The position numbers were made by a program, and so were the translations under genes. Of a stretch of 64,000 nt of DNA, positions 33,619 through 41,451 are shown piece by piece (position 1 is the first letter of the stretch; each line of letters starts with the position of its first letter). The notes below the pieces were generated by a model that was not told the DNA's origin, did not search any database, and was given only the letters and a program-made list of their open reading frames with translations. The DNA is from Streptomyces sp. NBC_00443 (GTDB lineage: Bacteria; Actinomycetota; Actinomycetes; Streptomycetales; Streptomycetaceae): contig NZ_CP107917.1 in the NCBI RefSeq assembly GCF_036014175.1, positions 4,712,001 to 4,776,000 on the forward strand. Reading direction: 5' to 3'.

Positions 33619-34395
33619 ATGGTGAGGGCAGCCGGGCAGTCCGCGCGGACCAGCGTCTGGCTGGAGGGCAAGGAACGTCGTGGCGGACGTGGCGGCGGGC
33701 AGCCCTCCGGGCTCGACCGGGACCGGATCACCGAGGCGACCATACGGCTGCTGGACGCGGACGGGCTGGCCAAGTTCTCCATGCGACGGCTGGCCGCCGA
33801 GCTGAACGTGACCGCGATGTCCGTCTACTGGTACGTCGACACCAAGGACGACCTGCTCGAACTCGCCCTGGACGCCGCGTTCGGTGAACTGACCCTGCCC
33901 GACCCGGAGGCCGACGAGGACTGGCGCGACCAACTGCGCGCGCTGGCCCGCGAGTACCGCGGCCTGCTGGTCCGGCACCCGTGGCTGTCGCCGCTGATCG
34001 GCACGTACGTCAACATCGGCCCGAACAGCCTCGCCTTCTCCCGCCTGGTCCAGCAGATCATCCGCAAGACCGGCCTCCCGGCACACGGCCTGGTCGCGGC
34101 CATCTCCGCCGTCTTCCAGTTCGTGTACGGCTTCGGCACGATCGAGGGCCATTTCATCGCCCGCAGCGCGGCGTTCGGCATGACCCCGGACGACTACTTC
34201 CAGCACGCCATGAGCACGGTCACCCAGGCCCCGGATGCCGCCGACATCGTCCAGGAGTCCGCGGAACTCATGGAGGCCCGGGGCGGCGACACGGTGCAGG
34301 AGATGTGGGAGAGGGACTTCGGCTTCGCCCTGGACCTGCTGGTGGCGGGCATCGAGGCGATGGTCGAAAGGGCAGGACGCGAGCAACGCCCCTAG
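33619..34395 (+). CDS. TetR-family transcriptional regulator
   Basis: A 258-residue TetR/AcrR protein. The DNA-binding domain is at about residues 33-80: LDRDRITEATIRLLDADGLAKFSMRRLAAELNVTAMSVYWYVDTKDDLLELALD, the usual three-helix HTH. The C-terminal ligand domain (TetR_C-like) contains FVYGFGTIEGHFIARSAAFGM. Its place 120 bases after an MFS exporter and the operator before that exporter suggest it represses efflux until a drug binds. The start ATG 33619 follows AGGAAGGTGCGCC. Confidence 0.88.
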   Translation: MVRAAGQSARTSVWLEGKERRGGRGGGQPSGLDRDRITEATIRLLDADGLAKFSMRRLAAELNVTAMSVYWYVDTKDDLLELALDAAFGELTLPDPEADEDWRDQLRALAREYRGLLVRHPWLSPLIGTYVNIGPNSLAFSRLVQQIIRKTGLPAHGLVAAISAVFQFVYGFGTIEGHFIARSAAFGMTPDDYFQHAMSTVTQAPDAADIVQESAELMEARGGDTVQEMWERDFGFALDLLVAGIEAMVERAGREQRP

Positions 34396-34453
34396 GGCGC
34401 GGCAGCGCCGTCAGGGGCGCGGGGCTGTGTCGATTTGCGGCTCCGCCGCGTGG

Positions 34454-34479
34454 GCGCGACCAGCCACGACGGCCCCGCA
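34454..34479 (-). repeat. Copy 2 (inverted) of the 26-bp intergenic repeat
   Basis: The reverse complement of this stretch matches 33528-33553 at 25 of 26 bases. Nearby GGGGCGCGGGGC and GGCCCCGCGCCCCC (34415-34505) give further dyads. It lies between the convergent TetR and PPOX genes, where termination would be expected. Confidence 0.6.
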
Positions 34480-34509
34480 CCCGCACGACGGCCCCGCGCC
34501 CCCGAGCCC

Positions 34510-34983
34510 CTAGGCGTCACCCTCAACCAGCCGCGCAGGAAACCCACCTGTCGCCACCGGCCCCCACTTCTCCGGCGTGACGCGAATGATCGACTTGCCC
34601 TGCTTCAGCATCGCCGCCCGGTACTCGTCCCAGTCCGGATGCTCCCCGGCGATGTTGCGGTAGTACTCGACGAGCGGATCCACGGACTCCGGCGAGTCGA
34701 TGACCTCGGCGGAACCGTCGATCTGCACCCACGGCCCGTTCCAGTCGTCACTCAGCACGAGCAGGCTGACCCGCGTGTCCCGCTTGGCATTGCGCGTCTT
34801 GGCCCGCTCGGGATACGTGGACACCACGACCCGCCCCGAGTCGTCGACCCCGCAGGTCAGCGGCGAGGCCTGGGCGCTGCCGTCGGCGCGCCGGGTCAGC
34901 AGGATGGCGCGATGACGGGGCCGTACGAAGTCCAGCAGCTCTTCGAGCGAGACGCGGGTGTTGGTCGCGATGTTCGGTGCCAT
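34510..34983 (-). CDS. PPOX-class F420-dependent oxidoreductase
   Basis: A 157-residue split-barrel protein of the pyridoxamine-phosphate-oxidase-like class. Visible family signature: FVRPRHRAILLTRRADGSAQASPLTCGVDDSGRVVVSTYPERAKTRNAKRDTRVSLLVL, then WVQIDGSAEVID and the C-terminal IIRVTPEKWGP. TIGR-type F420-binding members in actinomycetes share the K-T-R-N and R-V-x-P-x-K-W segments. Cofactor F420 rather than FMN is inferred. The substrate is unknown. It stands alone, convergent with the TetR gene. Confidence 0.85.
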   Translation of the reverse strand: MAPNIATNTRVSLEELLDFVRPRHRAILLTRRADGSAQASPLTCGVDDSGRVVVSTYPERAKTRNAKRDTRVSLLVLSDDWNGPWVQIDGSAEVIDSPESVDPLVEYYRNIAGEHPDWDEYRAAMLKQGKSIIRVTPEKWGPVATGGFPARLVEGDA

Positions 34984-35032
34984 GGGGTCAGCCTAGGGGC
35001 CGACCGGCTCTCTCAGCCTGACCCTGGCGTGT

Positions 35033-35857
35033 CTACCCTTGCGGCAGCGACTCCCCCTGCACCGCCTGGATGTCCAGCTCGACCTTGAGCGTCGTACCGA
35101 TGGCCGCGATCCCCGCCTGCACGACCTGGTTGTAGTTCATGGCGAAGTCGTCCCGGTGCAGCTCGGTCGTCGCGCGGAACGCCGCCCGTGTCCCACCCCA
35201 GGGGTCGGCCCCCGTACCGAGACAGGCCAGGTCCAGGTCCACCGGCCGTACGACACCGTGCATGGTCAGCTCGCCGTGCACCGTCCAGCGGTCGGTGCCC
35301 GCGGCAGCCGTGACCCCCGTCGAGCGATACGTGATCTCGGGGTACTTCTCCACGTCCAGGAAGTCCGGCGACTTCAGGTGCCCGTCCCGCATGCCGTTCC
35401 CCGTGTCGATCGAGTCGGCCCGGATCACCGCCTCCACGCGGGACTTGGCGATGTCGTCCGGCGCGATCTCGATGGCCCCGGAGAACCGGGTGAACCGGCC
35501 GTGCACGCTGGAGATCCCCAGGTGCTGGGCGACCGCGGCGACGCTGGAGTGGGCCGGGTCGACGGTCCACGGCCCGGGCGGCGGCAGTTCCGTGCCGCCC
35601 TGCCGGGCCAGCGTCACCGTGCCGACCTCGGCGCGGCCGCTCGCGGTGACGATCGCGCTCGCCGCGGCGGGGGCGTAGCCGACGGCGGTGACGATGACGG
35701 TGTACGCCCCCGCAGGCAGCGGATTCGCGTCCCGTACGGCCCCCTCCGCGTCCGCCTCGGCCCGCAGCACCTGCGTGCCCGTCATGTCGGTCACCGTGAC
35801 GACCGCGTGCGACACGGCCCAACCGTCCCGGGTACGGATCCTCGCGGTCAGTCCCAT
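35033..35857 (-). CDS. YceI-family protein with N-terminal carboxypeptidase-regulatory-like domain
   Basis: A 274-residue fusion without a signal peptide. Residues about 1-90 form a CarboxypepD_reg/CnaB-like beta-sandwich (VSHAVVTVTDMTGTQVLRAEADAEGAVRDANPLPAGAYTVIVTAVGY). Residues about 95-265 form a YceI lipocalin-like barrel (WTVDPAHSSVAAVAQHLGISSVHGRFTRFSGAIEIAPDD, LKSPDFLDVEKYPEITYRST). YceI proteins bind isoprenoid-like lipids. The upstream exporter on the same strand carries the same beta-sandwich type three times, suggesting the two genes share a function or origin. Confidence 0.88.
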   Translation of the reverse strand: MGLTARIRTRDGWAVSHAVVTVTDMTGTQVLRAEADAEGAVRDANPLPAGAYTVIVTAVGYAPAAASAIVTASGRAEVGTVTLARQGGTELPPPGPWTVDPAHSSVAAVAQHLGISSVHGRFTRFSGAIEIAPDDIAKSRVEAVIRADSIDTGNGMRDGHLKSPDFLDVEKYPEITYRSTGVTAAAGTDRWTVHGELTMHGVVRPVDLDLACLGTGADPWGGTRAAFRATTELHRDDFAMNYNQVVQAGIAAIGTTLKVELDIQAVQGESLPQG

Positions 35858-35947
35858 CTCACGTACTCCTCAGAAAAGTCCCAGAAGAATCCGGCCCGCG
35901 GCGCGGCGCACCTCCGCTCAGAGCGCACCGCCACCACGGGCCGGAGC

Positions 35948-36039
35948 GTGGCCCGGTCGCCAATCTCCCGCCTGCCGCGCGGCGTCTGGTGCGCGGCTCG
36001 CCCTTCGGGCGGACGACGGGAGATTGACGACCGGGCCAC
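35948..36039 (-). terminator. Long inverted repeat after the exporter gene
   Basis: A 23-base arm at 35948-35970 (GTGGCCCGGTCGCCAATCTC...) is repeated in inverted orientation at 36017-36039 with one mismatch. A 46-base GC-rich spacer has its own dyads (CGCCCTTCGGGCG). The right arm is 2 bases from the exporter stop codon, so it probably forms the transcript's 3' end or attenuates read-through into the YceI gene. Confidence 0.55.
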
Positions 36040-36041
36040 CA

Positions 36042-38573
36042 CTACTCGCCGGGGTGGGCGAGTTCGATGTCGTGGTCGTCGGCTCCGCGGCCGGTCACCG
36101 TCAGGGCCGTTGCCACCGGCGGGTAGCCCGTCGCGATGACCGTGTACTCGCCGCCGTCCAGGTCGGTGAAGGCGTACGCCCCGTCCGGCCCGGTGGTGGC
36201 ACTGCCCACGACGTTGCCCGCGGCGTCCACCAGCGTGACGCGCGCGTCGGCGAGCGGGCCGTGCGGCGCCCGTACGACGCCCTGGACCTGGGCACCTGCC
36301 TCCAGGTCGACCTCGACCCGGGTGACCCCGGTGCCGCCGACCTCGACGGGCAGGGCGCGCGGCCGGTATCCGCCGGCGTTCACCGCGACGGTCACGGCGC
36401 CGGGGACCAGCTCGGCGAAGCTGAACTCGCCCTGCTCACCCGTGGTCGCCGTGGCCAGCAGATCGCCGCGCACGTCGGTGACGATCACCATTGCGTCCTT
36501 GACGGCCAGCGCGCTCCCCGCGGCCCGGACCACACCGGTCAGGCCACTGGTGCCGCTGAGCAGGATGTCGTACGCCACCGGCTCGTCACCGCCCACGACG
36601 ATCGTGGAGGCCTGCGGCTGGAAGCCGTCGGCGGAGGCGATCAGGACGTACGAGCCCGCGCCCGGCGCGTCGACCGCGTACGAGCCGTCGGCCTGTGCCA
36701 CCGAGCGGCCCAGCTGCCGCCCGGCCAGGGAGATCAGCGTGACGGCGGCCTGCGGCACCGGCGCGCTCTCCGCGCCGCGCACGAAGCCGCTGACCGGGAC
36801 GCCGCCGAACGACGCGCCGCCGGTCTCCTCGGCACGCGCCACCGTGGCGACGGCGGCGAGCTTCTGGGTGCCGTCGGGAGCGGCCTCCGTGTCCGAGGAG
36901 GCGGAGGAGGCGGCGGCCCAGCTCGGGATCCGCTCCTGCGCGGCGGCCGGTGCGGCGGCCTCGGCGGGCTCCGGCGTGGCGGGCTCGGCGCCTTCGGCTG
37001 CCTGGGCCAGGGCGCCCTTGGTCTTCAACGGGACCTCCTTGATGAACAGGGCGAACAGGAGGGCGAGGAAGGCGATCGGCGCGGCATACAGGAAGACGTC
37101 CGCGACGCCGTGGCCGTACGCGCTCTCGATGACCGTGCGCACCGGCCCCGGCAGCGCGTCGAGGTCGGGGATCTCGCCGTGGCCGGACGAGCCGCCCTGT
37201 ACGCCGAGCTTGGTCATGCCCTCCTCGGCGTAGTGGGTGATGCGGTGACTGAGGACCGCGCCGAGGGCCGAGACGCCCATGGCGCCGCCGAGGGAGCGGA
37301 AGAAGTTCACGACCGAGCTGGCGACGCCCAGGTCGCTCGGGGCCACCTGGTTCTGCGTGGCCAGGACCAGGTTCTGCATCATCATGCCGACGCCGAGACC
37401 CAGCAGGGCCATGAAGATCGCGACGTGCCAGTACTCGGTGTCGTAGCGGATCGTGCCCAGCAGCCCGAGGCCCGCCGTCACCAGCACACCGCCGGCGAGC
37501 AGCCACGCCTTCCAGCGGCCGGTGCGGGTGATGACCTGGCCGGAGACGGTCGAGGAGACGAACAGGCCGACGATCATCGGGATCGTCAGGACACCGGACA
37601 TGGTCGGCGACTCGTTGCGGGCCAGCTGGAAGTACTGGCTGAAGAAGATCGTGCCCGCGAACATCGCGATGCCGACGAACAGGGAGGCCAGCGAGGCCAG
37701 CGTGATGGTGCGGTTGCGGAACAGCCGCAGCGGGATGATCGGCTCGCTCGCCTTGGATTCCACGAAGATGAAGATCAGCAGGAGCGCGAGCGAGCCGCCG
37801 GTCATCGCGTACGTCTGCCAGGACAGCCAGTCGTACTTGTCACCGGCGAAGGTCACCCAGACCAGCAGCAGGCAGACGGCGGCGGTGATGAAGAGTGCGC
37901 CCGCCCAGTCGACCTTGACCTTCCGGCGGACGACCGGGAGGTGCAGGGTGCGCTGCAGCACGATCAGGGCGACGACGGCGAAGGGCACGCCGACGTAGAA
38001 GCACCAGCGCCAGCCGAGCCAGTCGGTGTCGGTGATGACACCGCCGATCAGCGGGCCGCCGACCATCGCGGTCGCGAACGTGGCGCCGAGGTAGCCGTTG
38101 TACCGGCCGCGCTCCCGCGGGGAGATCATCGCGGCCAGGATGATCTGGGCCAGCGAGGACAGACCGCCCATGCCGATGCCCTGCACCGCGCGGAACGTGA
38201 TGAGCATGGCCGGGTTCTGCGAAAGACCGGCCAGTGCTGAGCCGGCCACGAAGATCACGAGGGCCAGCTGTATGAGGAGCTTCTTGGAGAACAGGTCGGC
38301 GAGCTTGCCCCACAGTGGCGTGGACGCGGTCATCGCCAGCAGCGACGCGGTGACCACCCAGGTGTAGGCGCTCTGGCCGCCGCCGAGGTCCTTGATGATG
38401 TCTGGCAGGGCGTTGGAGACGATCGTCGACGACAGGATCGCGACGAACATGCCGAGCAGCAGCCCGGTCAGGGCCTCCATGATCTGCCGGTGCGACATCG
38501 GGGCGCCGTCGGCGGAGGCACCTGCTGAGTGCTTGGCGTGCGCCCGCACACCGGCTGGTGTGGTCGTTGCCAT
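36042..38573 (-). CDS. DHA2 MFS exporter fused to three carboxypeptidase-regulatory-like domains
   Basis: An 843-residue protein. Residues about 28-520 form a 14-helix MDR transporter: LSSTIVSNALPDIIKDLGGGQSAYTWVVTAS, GKLADLFSKKLL and GGPLIGGVITDTDWLGWRWCFYVGVP. An Ala/Pro/Ser-rich linker (about 525-605) leads to three tandem Ig-like CarboxypepD_reg/CnaB repeats near 610-685, 690-765 and 770-843. Each follows the pattern VSGFVRG...VPQAAVTLISLAGRQLGRSVAQADGSYAVDAPGAGSYVLIASADGF. With even helix number the repeats should be cytoplasmic, unusual for this fold. The MarR gene next door is the likely regulator. Confidence 0.9.
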   Translation of the reverse strand: MATTTPAGVRAHAKHSAGASADGAPMSHRQIMEALTGLLLGMFVAILSSTIVSNALPDIIKDLGGGQSAYTWVVTASLLAMTASTPLWGKLADLFSKKLLIQLALVIFVAGSALAGLSQNPAMLITFRAVQGIGMGGLSSLAQIILAAMISPRERGRYNGYLGATFATAMVGGPLIGGVITDTDWLGWRWCFYVGVPFAVVALIVLQRTLHLPVVRRKVKVDWAGALFITAAVCLLLVWVTFAGDKYDWLSWQTYAMTGGSLALLLIFIFVESKASEPIIPLRLFRNRTITLASLASLFVGIAMFAGTIFFSQYFQLARNESPTMSGVLTIPMIVGLFVSSTVSGQVITRTGRWKAWLLAGGVLVTAGLGLLGTIRYDTEYWHVAIFMALLGLGVGMMMQNLVLATQNQVAPSDLGVASSVVNFFRSLGGAMGVSALGAVLSHRITHYAEEGMTKLGVQGGSSGHGEIPDLDALPGPVRTVIESAYGHGVADVFLYAAPIAFLALLFALFIKEVPLKTKGALAQAAEGAEPATPEPAEAAAPAAAQERIPSWAAASSASSDTEAAPDGTQKLAAVATVARAEETGGASFGGVPVSGFVRGAESAPVPQAAVTLISLAGRQLGRSVAQADGSYAVDAPGAGSYVLIASADGFQPQASTIVVGGDEPVAYDILLSGTSGLTGVVRAAGSALAVKDAMVIVTDVRGDLLATATTGEQGEFSFAELVPGAVTVAVNAGGYRPRALPVEVGGTGVTRVEVDLEAGAQVQGVVRAPHGPLADARVTLVDAAGNVVGSATTGPDGAYAFTDLDGGEYTVIATGYPPVATALTVTGRGADDHDIELAHPGE

Positions 38574-38586
38574 GAAATTCCTTTTC

Positions 38587-39042
38587 CTACTGGGTGATCG
38601 CGGGTGTACGGGGGGACTCGTCGAAGGACGACCTCAGCCGCGCCATGAGCCGGGTGAGCTGGATGACCTCGTCATCGGTCCAGTCGCTCAGGCGCTCGGC
38701 GAGCATCTGCGTGGTGCACCGCGACAGCCGGTCCACCTGTGCCAGGCCCTCGGGCGTCAGGCGCAGGATGCGTGAGCGCTTGTCCGCCGGGTCGGCGGAC
38801 CGCTCGATCCAGCCGCGCTCCACGATGTGGGCGACATGGCGACTGGTGACCGACATGTCCACGGCCAGCAACTCCGCGAGCCTGCTCATGCGCATGTCGC
38901 CGTGGCGGTTCAGCAACGTCAGTACGGCGGCGGAACCGGCGGGACAGTCGGACGGCAGGACCCGCCCCATCTCCCGTTTCACGGCGCCGAAGGCGCTGAA
39001 CTGACGGACCAGCTCCTCGTACTGCGCCTGCTCGGCCATCAC
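38587..39042 (-). CDS. MarR-family transcriptional regulator of the exporter
   Basis: A 151-residue MarR protein with winged helix at about residues 45-105 (MRMSRLAELLAVDMSVTSRHVAHIVERGWIERSADPADKRSRILRLTPEG), including the DKRSR wing. It precedes the exporter gene by 13 bases on the same strand, so both share one promoter. Two GTTGC-N5-GCAA(C) palindromes lie just upstream (39056-39099), fitting autorepression released by a ligand. Met2 (39039) is an equally possible start. Confidence 0.9.
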   Translation of the reverse strand: MMAEQAQYEELVRQFSAFGAVKREMGRVLPSDCPAGSAAVLTLLNRHGDMRMSRLAELLAVDMSVTSRHVAHIVERGWIERSADPADKRSRILRLTPEGLAQVDRLSRCTTQMLAERLSDWTDDEVIQLTRLMARLRSSFDESPRTPAITQ

Positions 39043-39055
39043 ATCTCCGTCGTTT

Positions 39056-39099
39056 GTTGCTTAGGGCAACCATAGAAGCCATTGGTTGCTACAGGCAAA
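39056..39099 (-). promoter_or_regulatory. Twin palindromic operators for the MarR regulator
   Basis: GTTGC-TTAGG-GCAAC (39056-39070) is a perfect palindrome. GTTGC-TACAG-GCAAA (39085-39099) is a near copy, 29 bases away centre to centre. They begin 14 bases upstream of the regulator start, covering its promoter. The DNA is clearly more AT-rich than its surroundings. Confidence 0.6.
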
Positions 39100-39244
39100 C
39101 AAAAGGGGTGGGTGAGCCGCAAAAACTTGGCAAAGGCAAGTATTGCGACCGTAAATGTGCAGGTCGGGTGGGTCCTGTGACCCCCTGTGCAGGGCGGGAG
39201 CCCCCACTTGGGCCGAACGGGCGGATTCGCTAGGGTCTCAGGCC

Positions 39245-39439
39245 ATGGCTAACACCCAGGGCCCCCAGGGCAACCACGACCCCGCAGGCAACACCCAGAT
39301 GTTCCGCGCGTTCGTCGACGAGGGCCCGCAGGGCGGTCGGCAGCAGCAGGCCTCCTCCGGTCCCCGCATCGGCCTCATCGTCGGCGTGATCGCCGCCGTG
39401 GTGATCGTGGCGGCGGTGGCCTGGCTGGCGCTCAAGTAA
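39245..39439 (+). CDS. Small single-pass membrane protein
   Basis: A 64-residue protein starting at ATG 39245: a polar Gly/Gln/Asn-rich cytoplasmic part (MANTQGPQGNHDPAGNTQMFRAF) and one C-terminal helix (IGLIVGVIAAVVIVAAVAWLALK). It lacks a signal-peptide cleavage site and looks tail-anchored. It is divergent from the MarR gene and convergent with the lipoprotein gene. The function is unknown. Confidence 0.65.
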   Translation: MANTQGPQGNHDPAGNTQMFRAFVDEGPQGGRQQQASSGPRIGLIVGVIAAVVIVAAVAWLALK

Positions 39440-39462
39440 GCGCTGCCGGGTTCACTTCCGGT

Positions 39463-40221
39463 TCACTTCCACCGGACGGAGACGTCCCGCGTCTCGATGT
39501 GCATGCCGAGCGGCACCCGCCAGGACTCGACGCACACCGTCCAGCTCTTCCCCTTGCGCGCGCCGGCCTTGATCGGCGCCGGGAGTTCCTGCGACGACTC
39601 GATCGTCGCCCAGTCGATGCCGAGCGCGCCGATGATGTGGGTGCCGAAGGTGACGGTGCCCGAACGCACGGCTGTGCCACCGGAGTTGTGGAAGGCCAGC
39701 GTCACCTTCTCGCACCAGCGCTTGTCGGCGGGCTCCCGTACGGGGTCGCTCACGGTCAGCTTCGCGGGCGAGGGAGTGGTCGCGGGCGTCCGGGGTGCGG
39801 GTGAACTGCTGGGCGGGTCGGCCTGGTCGGTCGGCGTGATCGCGCGGCCGGGGGTTTCACTCGGGAGGCGGCCGGGACTCTCCGTTCCTCCGCGCTCTGC
39901 TTCCCCGGAGGCTGTCGGCTCCTGACTCCCGCCTTCACCAGGGGAGTTACCGCCGTCCTCGCCACTGCCACCGCTGTCGTCGCCGCCCTCGCCGCCCTGC
40001 GGCCCGTCGAGCGGCACCAGCGTCACCTCGCCCGTCGGTGCGGCAGCCGTACCGGAGACGCGAGGCGGACCGCCCGCCGCGCCCGTCGCGACGTATCCGT
40101 CACCGCCTCCGCCGCCTCCGCACGCGGCCAGCGCTCCGCCCAGGCAGACGACGGCCGCCGAAGCACCGATCACGGCGCGCCGACGGCCAGGTGTCGAGGT
40201 CGTCCATATCCGGCGAAGCAT
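39463..40221 (-). CDS. Lipoprotein with disordered linker
   Basis: A 252-residue predicted lipoprotein. The signal has RRRAVIGASAAVVCLGGALAAC with lipobox LAAC, followed by a Gly run and a long Gly/Ser/Pro/Glu-rich spacer (about 40-155). The folded domain (about 155-252) has KRWCEKVTLAFHNSGGTAVRSGTVTFGTHIIGALGIDWATIESS and ends WTVCVESWRVPLGMHIETRDVSVRWK. It is beta-rich with two cysteines, and the HNSGGTAVRSGTVTF pattern resembles extracellular binding modules. Its function is unknown. It lies downstream of sigN on the same strand. Confidence 0.75.
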   Translation of the reverse strand: MLRRIWTTSTPGRRRAVIGASAAVVCLGGALAACGGGGGGDGYVATGAAGGPPRVSGTAAAPTGEVTLVPLDGPQGGEGGDDSGGSGEDGGNSPGEGGSQEPTASGEAERGGTESPGRLPSETPGRAITPTDQADPPSSSPAPRTPATTPSPAKLTVSDPVREPADKRWCEKVTLAFHNSGGTAVRSGTVTFGTHIIGALGIDWATIESSQELPAPIKAGARKGKSWTVCVESWRVPLGMHIETRDVSVRWK

Positions 40222-40270
40222 CGGGCCATGGTGGCTGACGCTCCGTCAAATATGAAGGGCACAGCAGGGG

Positions 40271-41182
40271 TCAGTCGGAGATGAGGCCTTCGCGCAGCTG
40301 CGCCAGGGTGCGGGTGAGCAGCCGGGAGACGTGCATCTGGGAGATGCCGACCTCCTCGCCGATCTGCGACTGGGTCATGTTCGCGAAGAAGCGGAGCATG
40401 ATGATCCGGCGCTCGCGAGGCGGGAGTTTGGCCAGCAGCGGCTTGAGGGACTCGCGGTACTCGACGCCCTCGAGGGCGGTGTCCTCGTACCCGAGCCGGT
40501 CGGCCAGCGAGCCCTCGCCGCCGTCGTCCTCCGGGGCCGGGGAGTCCAGCGAGGAGGCGGTGTACGCGTTGCCGACGGCGAGGCCGTCGACGACGTCCTC
40601 CTCGGACACACCCAGCACGGCGGCGAGTTCGGTCACCGTCGGGGACCGGTCCAGCTTCTGGGAGAGCTCGTCGCTGGCCTTGGTGAGGGCGAGGCGCAGC
40701 TCCTGGAGCCGGCGCGGGACGCGCACCGACCACGAGGTGTCGCGGAAGAACCGCTTGATCTCGCCGACGACCGTCGGCATCGCGAACGTCGGGAACTCCA
40801 CGCCCCGTTCGCAGTCGAAGCGGTCGATCGCCTTGATCAGGCCGATGGTGCCGACCTGGACGATGTCCTCCATCGGCTCGTTGCGCGAGCGGAAGCGGGC
40901 GGCCGCGTAGCGCACCAGCGGGAGGTTGAGCTCGATCAGCGTGTCCCGGACGTACGCGCGTTCGGGGCTGTGCTCGTCCAGTGCGGCGAGCCGCAGGAAC
41001 AGGGAGCGGGACAGGGTGCGGGTGTCGATGTCACCCGAGGCCGGTACGGCCGGGACATCGGTTGCCGGGAGGGCCTGGGCCGGGACGGCCTCCAGAGCCG
41101 TGACGTCGTCGAGAACGGCGTCGGGCGCGGACTCGCTCTTTGTGAGCGTGAGCACCTTCGAGCTGCCCTGGTCTGCGGACAT
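40271..41182 (-). CDS. sigN: SigB/SigF-family sigma factor SigN
   Basis: A 303-residue stress/development sigma factor. Region 2: NLPLVRYAAARFRSRNEPMEDIVQVGTIGLIKAIDRFDCERGVEFPTFAMPTVVGEIKRFFRD. Region 3: VPRRLQELRLALTKASDELSQKLDRSPTVTELA. Region 4: LPPRERRIIMLRFFANMTQSQIGEEVGISQMHVSRLLTRTLAQLR. It is immediately downstream of a second such gene (sigF), the arrangement known for S. coelicolor sigN-sigF. ATG 41182 has AGGGGG before it. SigN-type factors act in aerial development; control is probably by anti-sigma proteins like those encoded at 17.8-21.8 kb. Confidence 0.82.
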   Translation of the reverse strand: MSADQGSSKVLTLTKSESAPDAVLDDVTALEAVPAQALPATDVPAVPASGDIDTRTLSRSLFLRLAALDEHSPERAYVRDTLIELNLPLVRYAAARFRSRNEPMEDIVQVGTIGLIKAIDRFDCERGVEFPTFAMPTVVGEIKRFFRDTSWSVRVPRRLQELRLALTKASDELSQKLDRSPTVTELAAVLGVSEEDVVDGLAVGNAYTASSLDSPAPEDDGGEGSLADRLGYEDTALEGVEYRESLKPLLAKLPPRERRIIMLRFFANMTQSQIGEEVGISQMHVSRLLTRTLAQLREGLISD

Positions 41183-41297
41183 GCCACCCCCTTTGGGTCG
41201 CGGGACGGTCGTGGCGTAACGCTCCGAACGAGGAACGCCAGCCTTCACCTGAATACCGGAGCCGAAGCCACGGCAAACGCGCTTCCCGAAGAATGTC

Positions 41298-41335
41298 ACA
41301 TGTCGGCAACACGCTGTAGTGACATGTCGACATGT
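41298..41335 (-). promoter_or_regulatory. ACATGT palindromes upstream of sigN
   Basis: ACATGTCGACATGT (41322-41335) is a perfect palindrome, and a further ACATGTCG sits at 41298-41305. They lie about 115-150 bases upstream of the sigN start in AT-richer DNA, a good place for an activator or repressor dimer. The binding protein is unknown. Confidence 0.45.
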
Positions 41336-41451
41336 GAGACTTGAATCCGCCCTGGATAAAGGGGGTCTGACGGCCTTTCAACAGAGAACTGTCGGGATCC
41401 GCCCTGGTGAGCGATTCGCTCGCGACGGTTACGACTCGATCCTGCTTGCGG

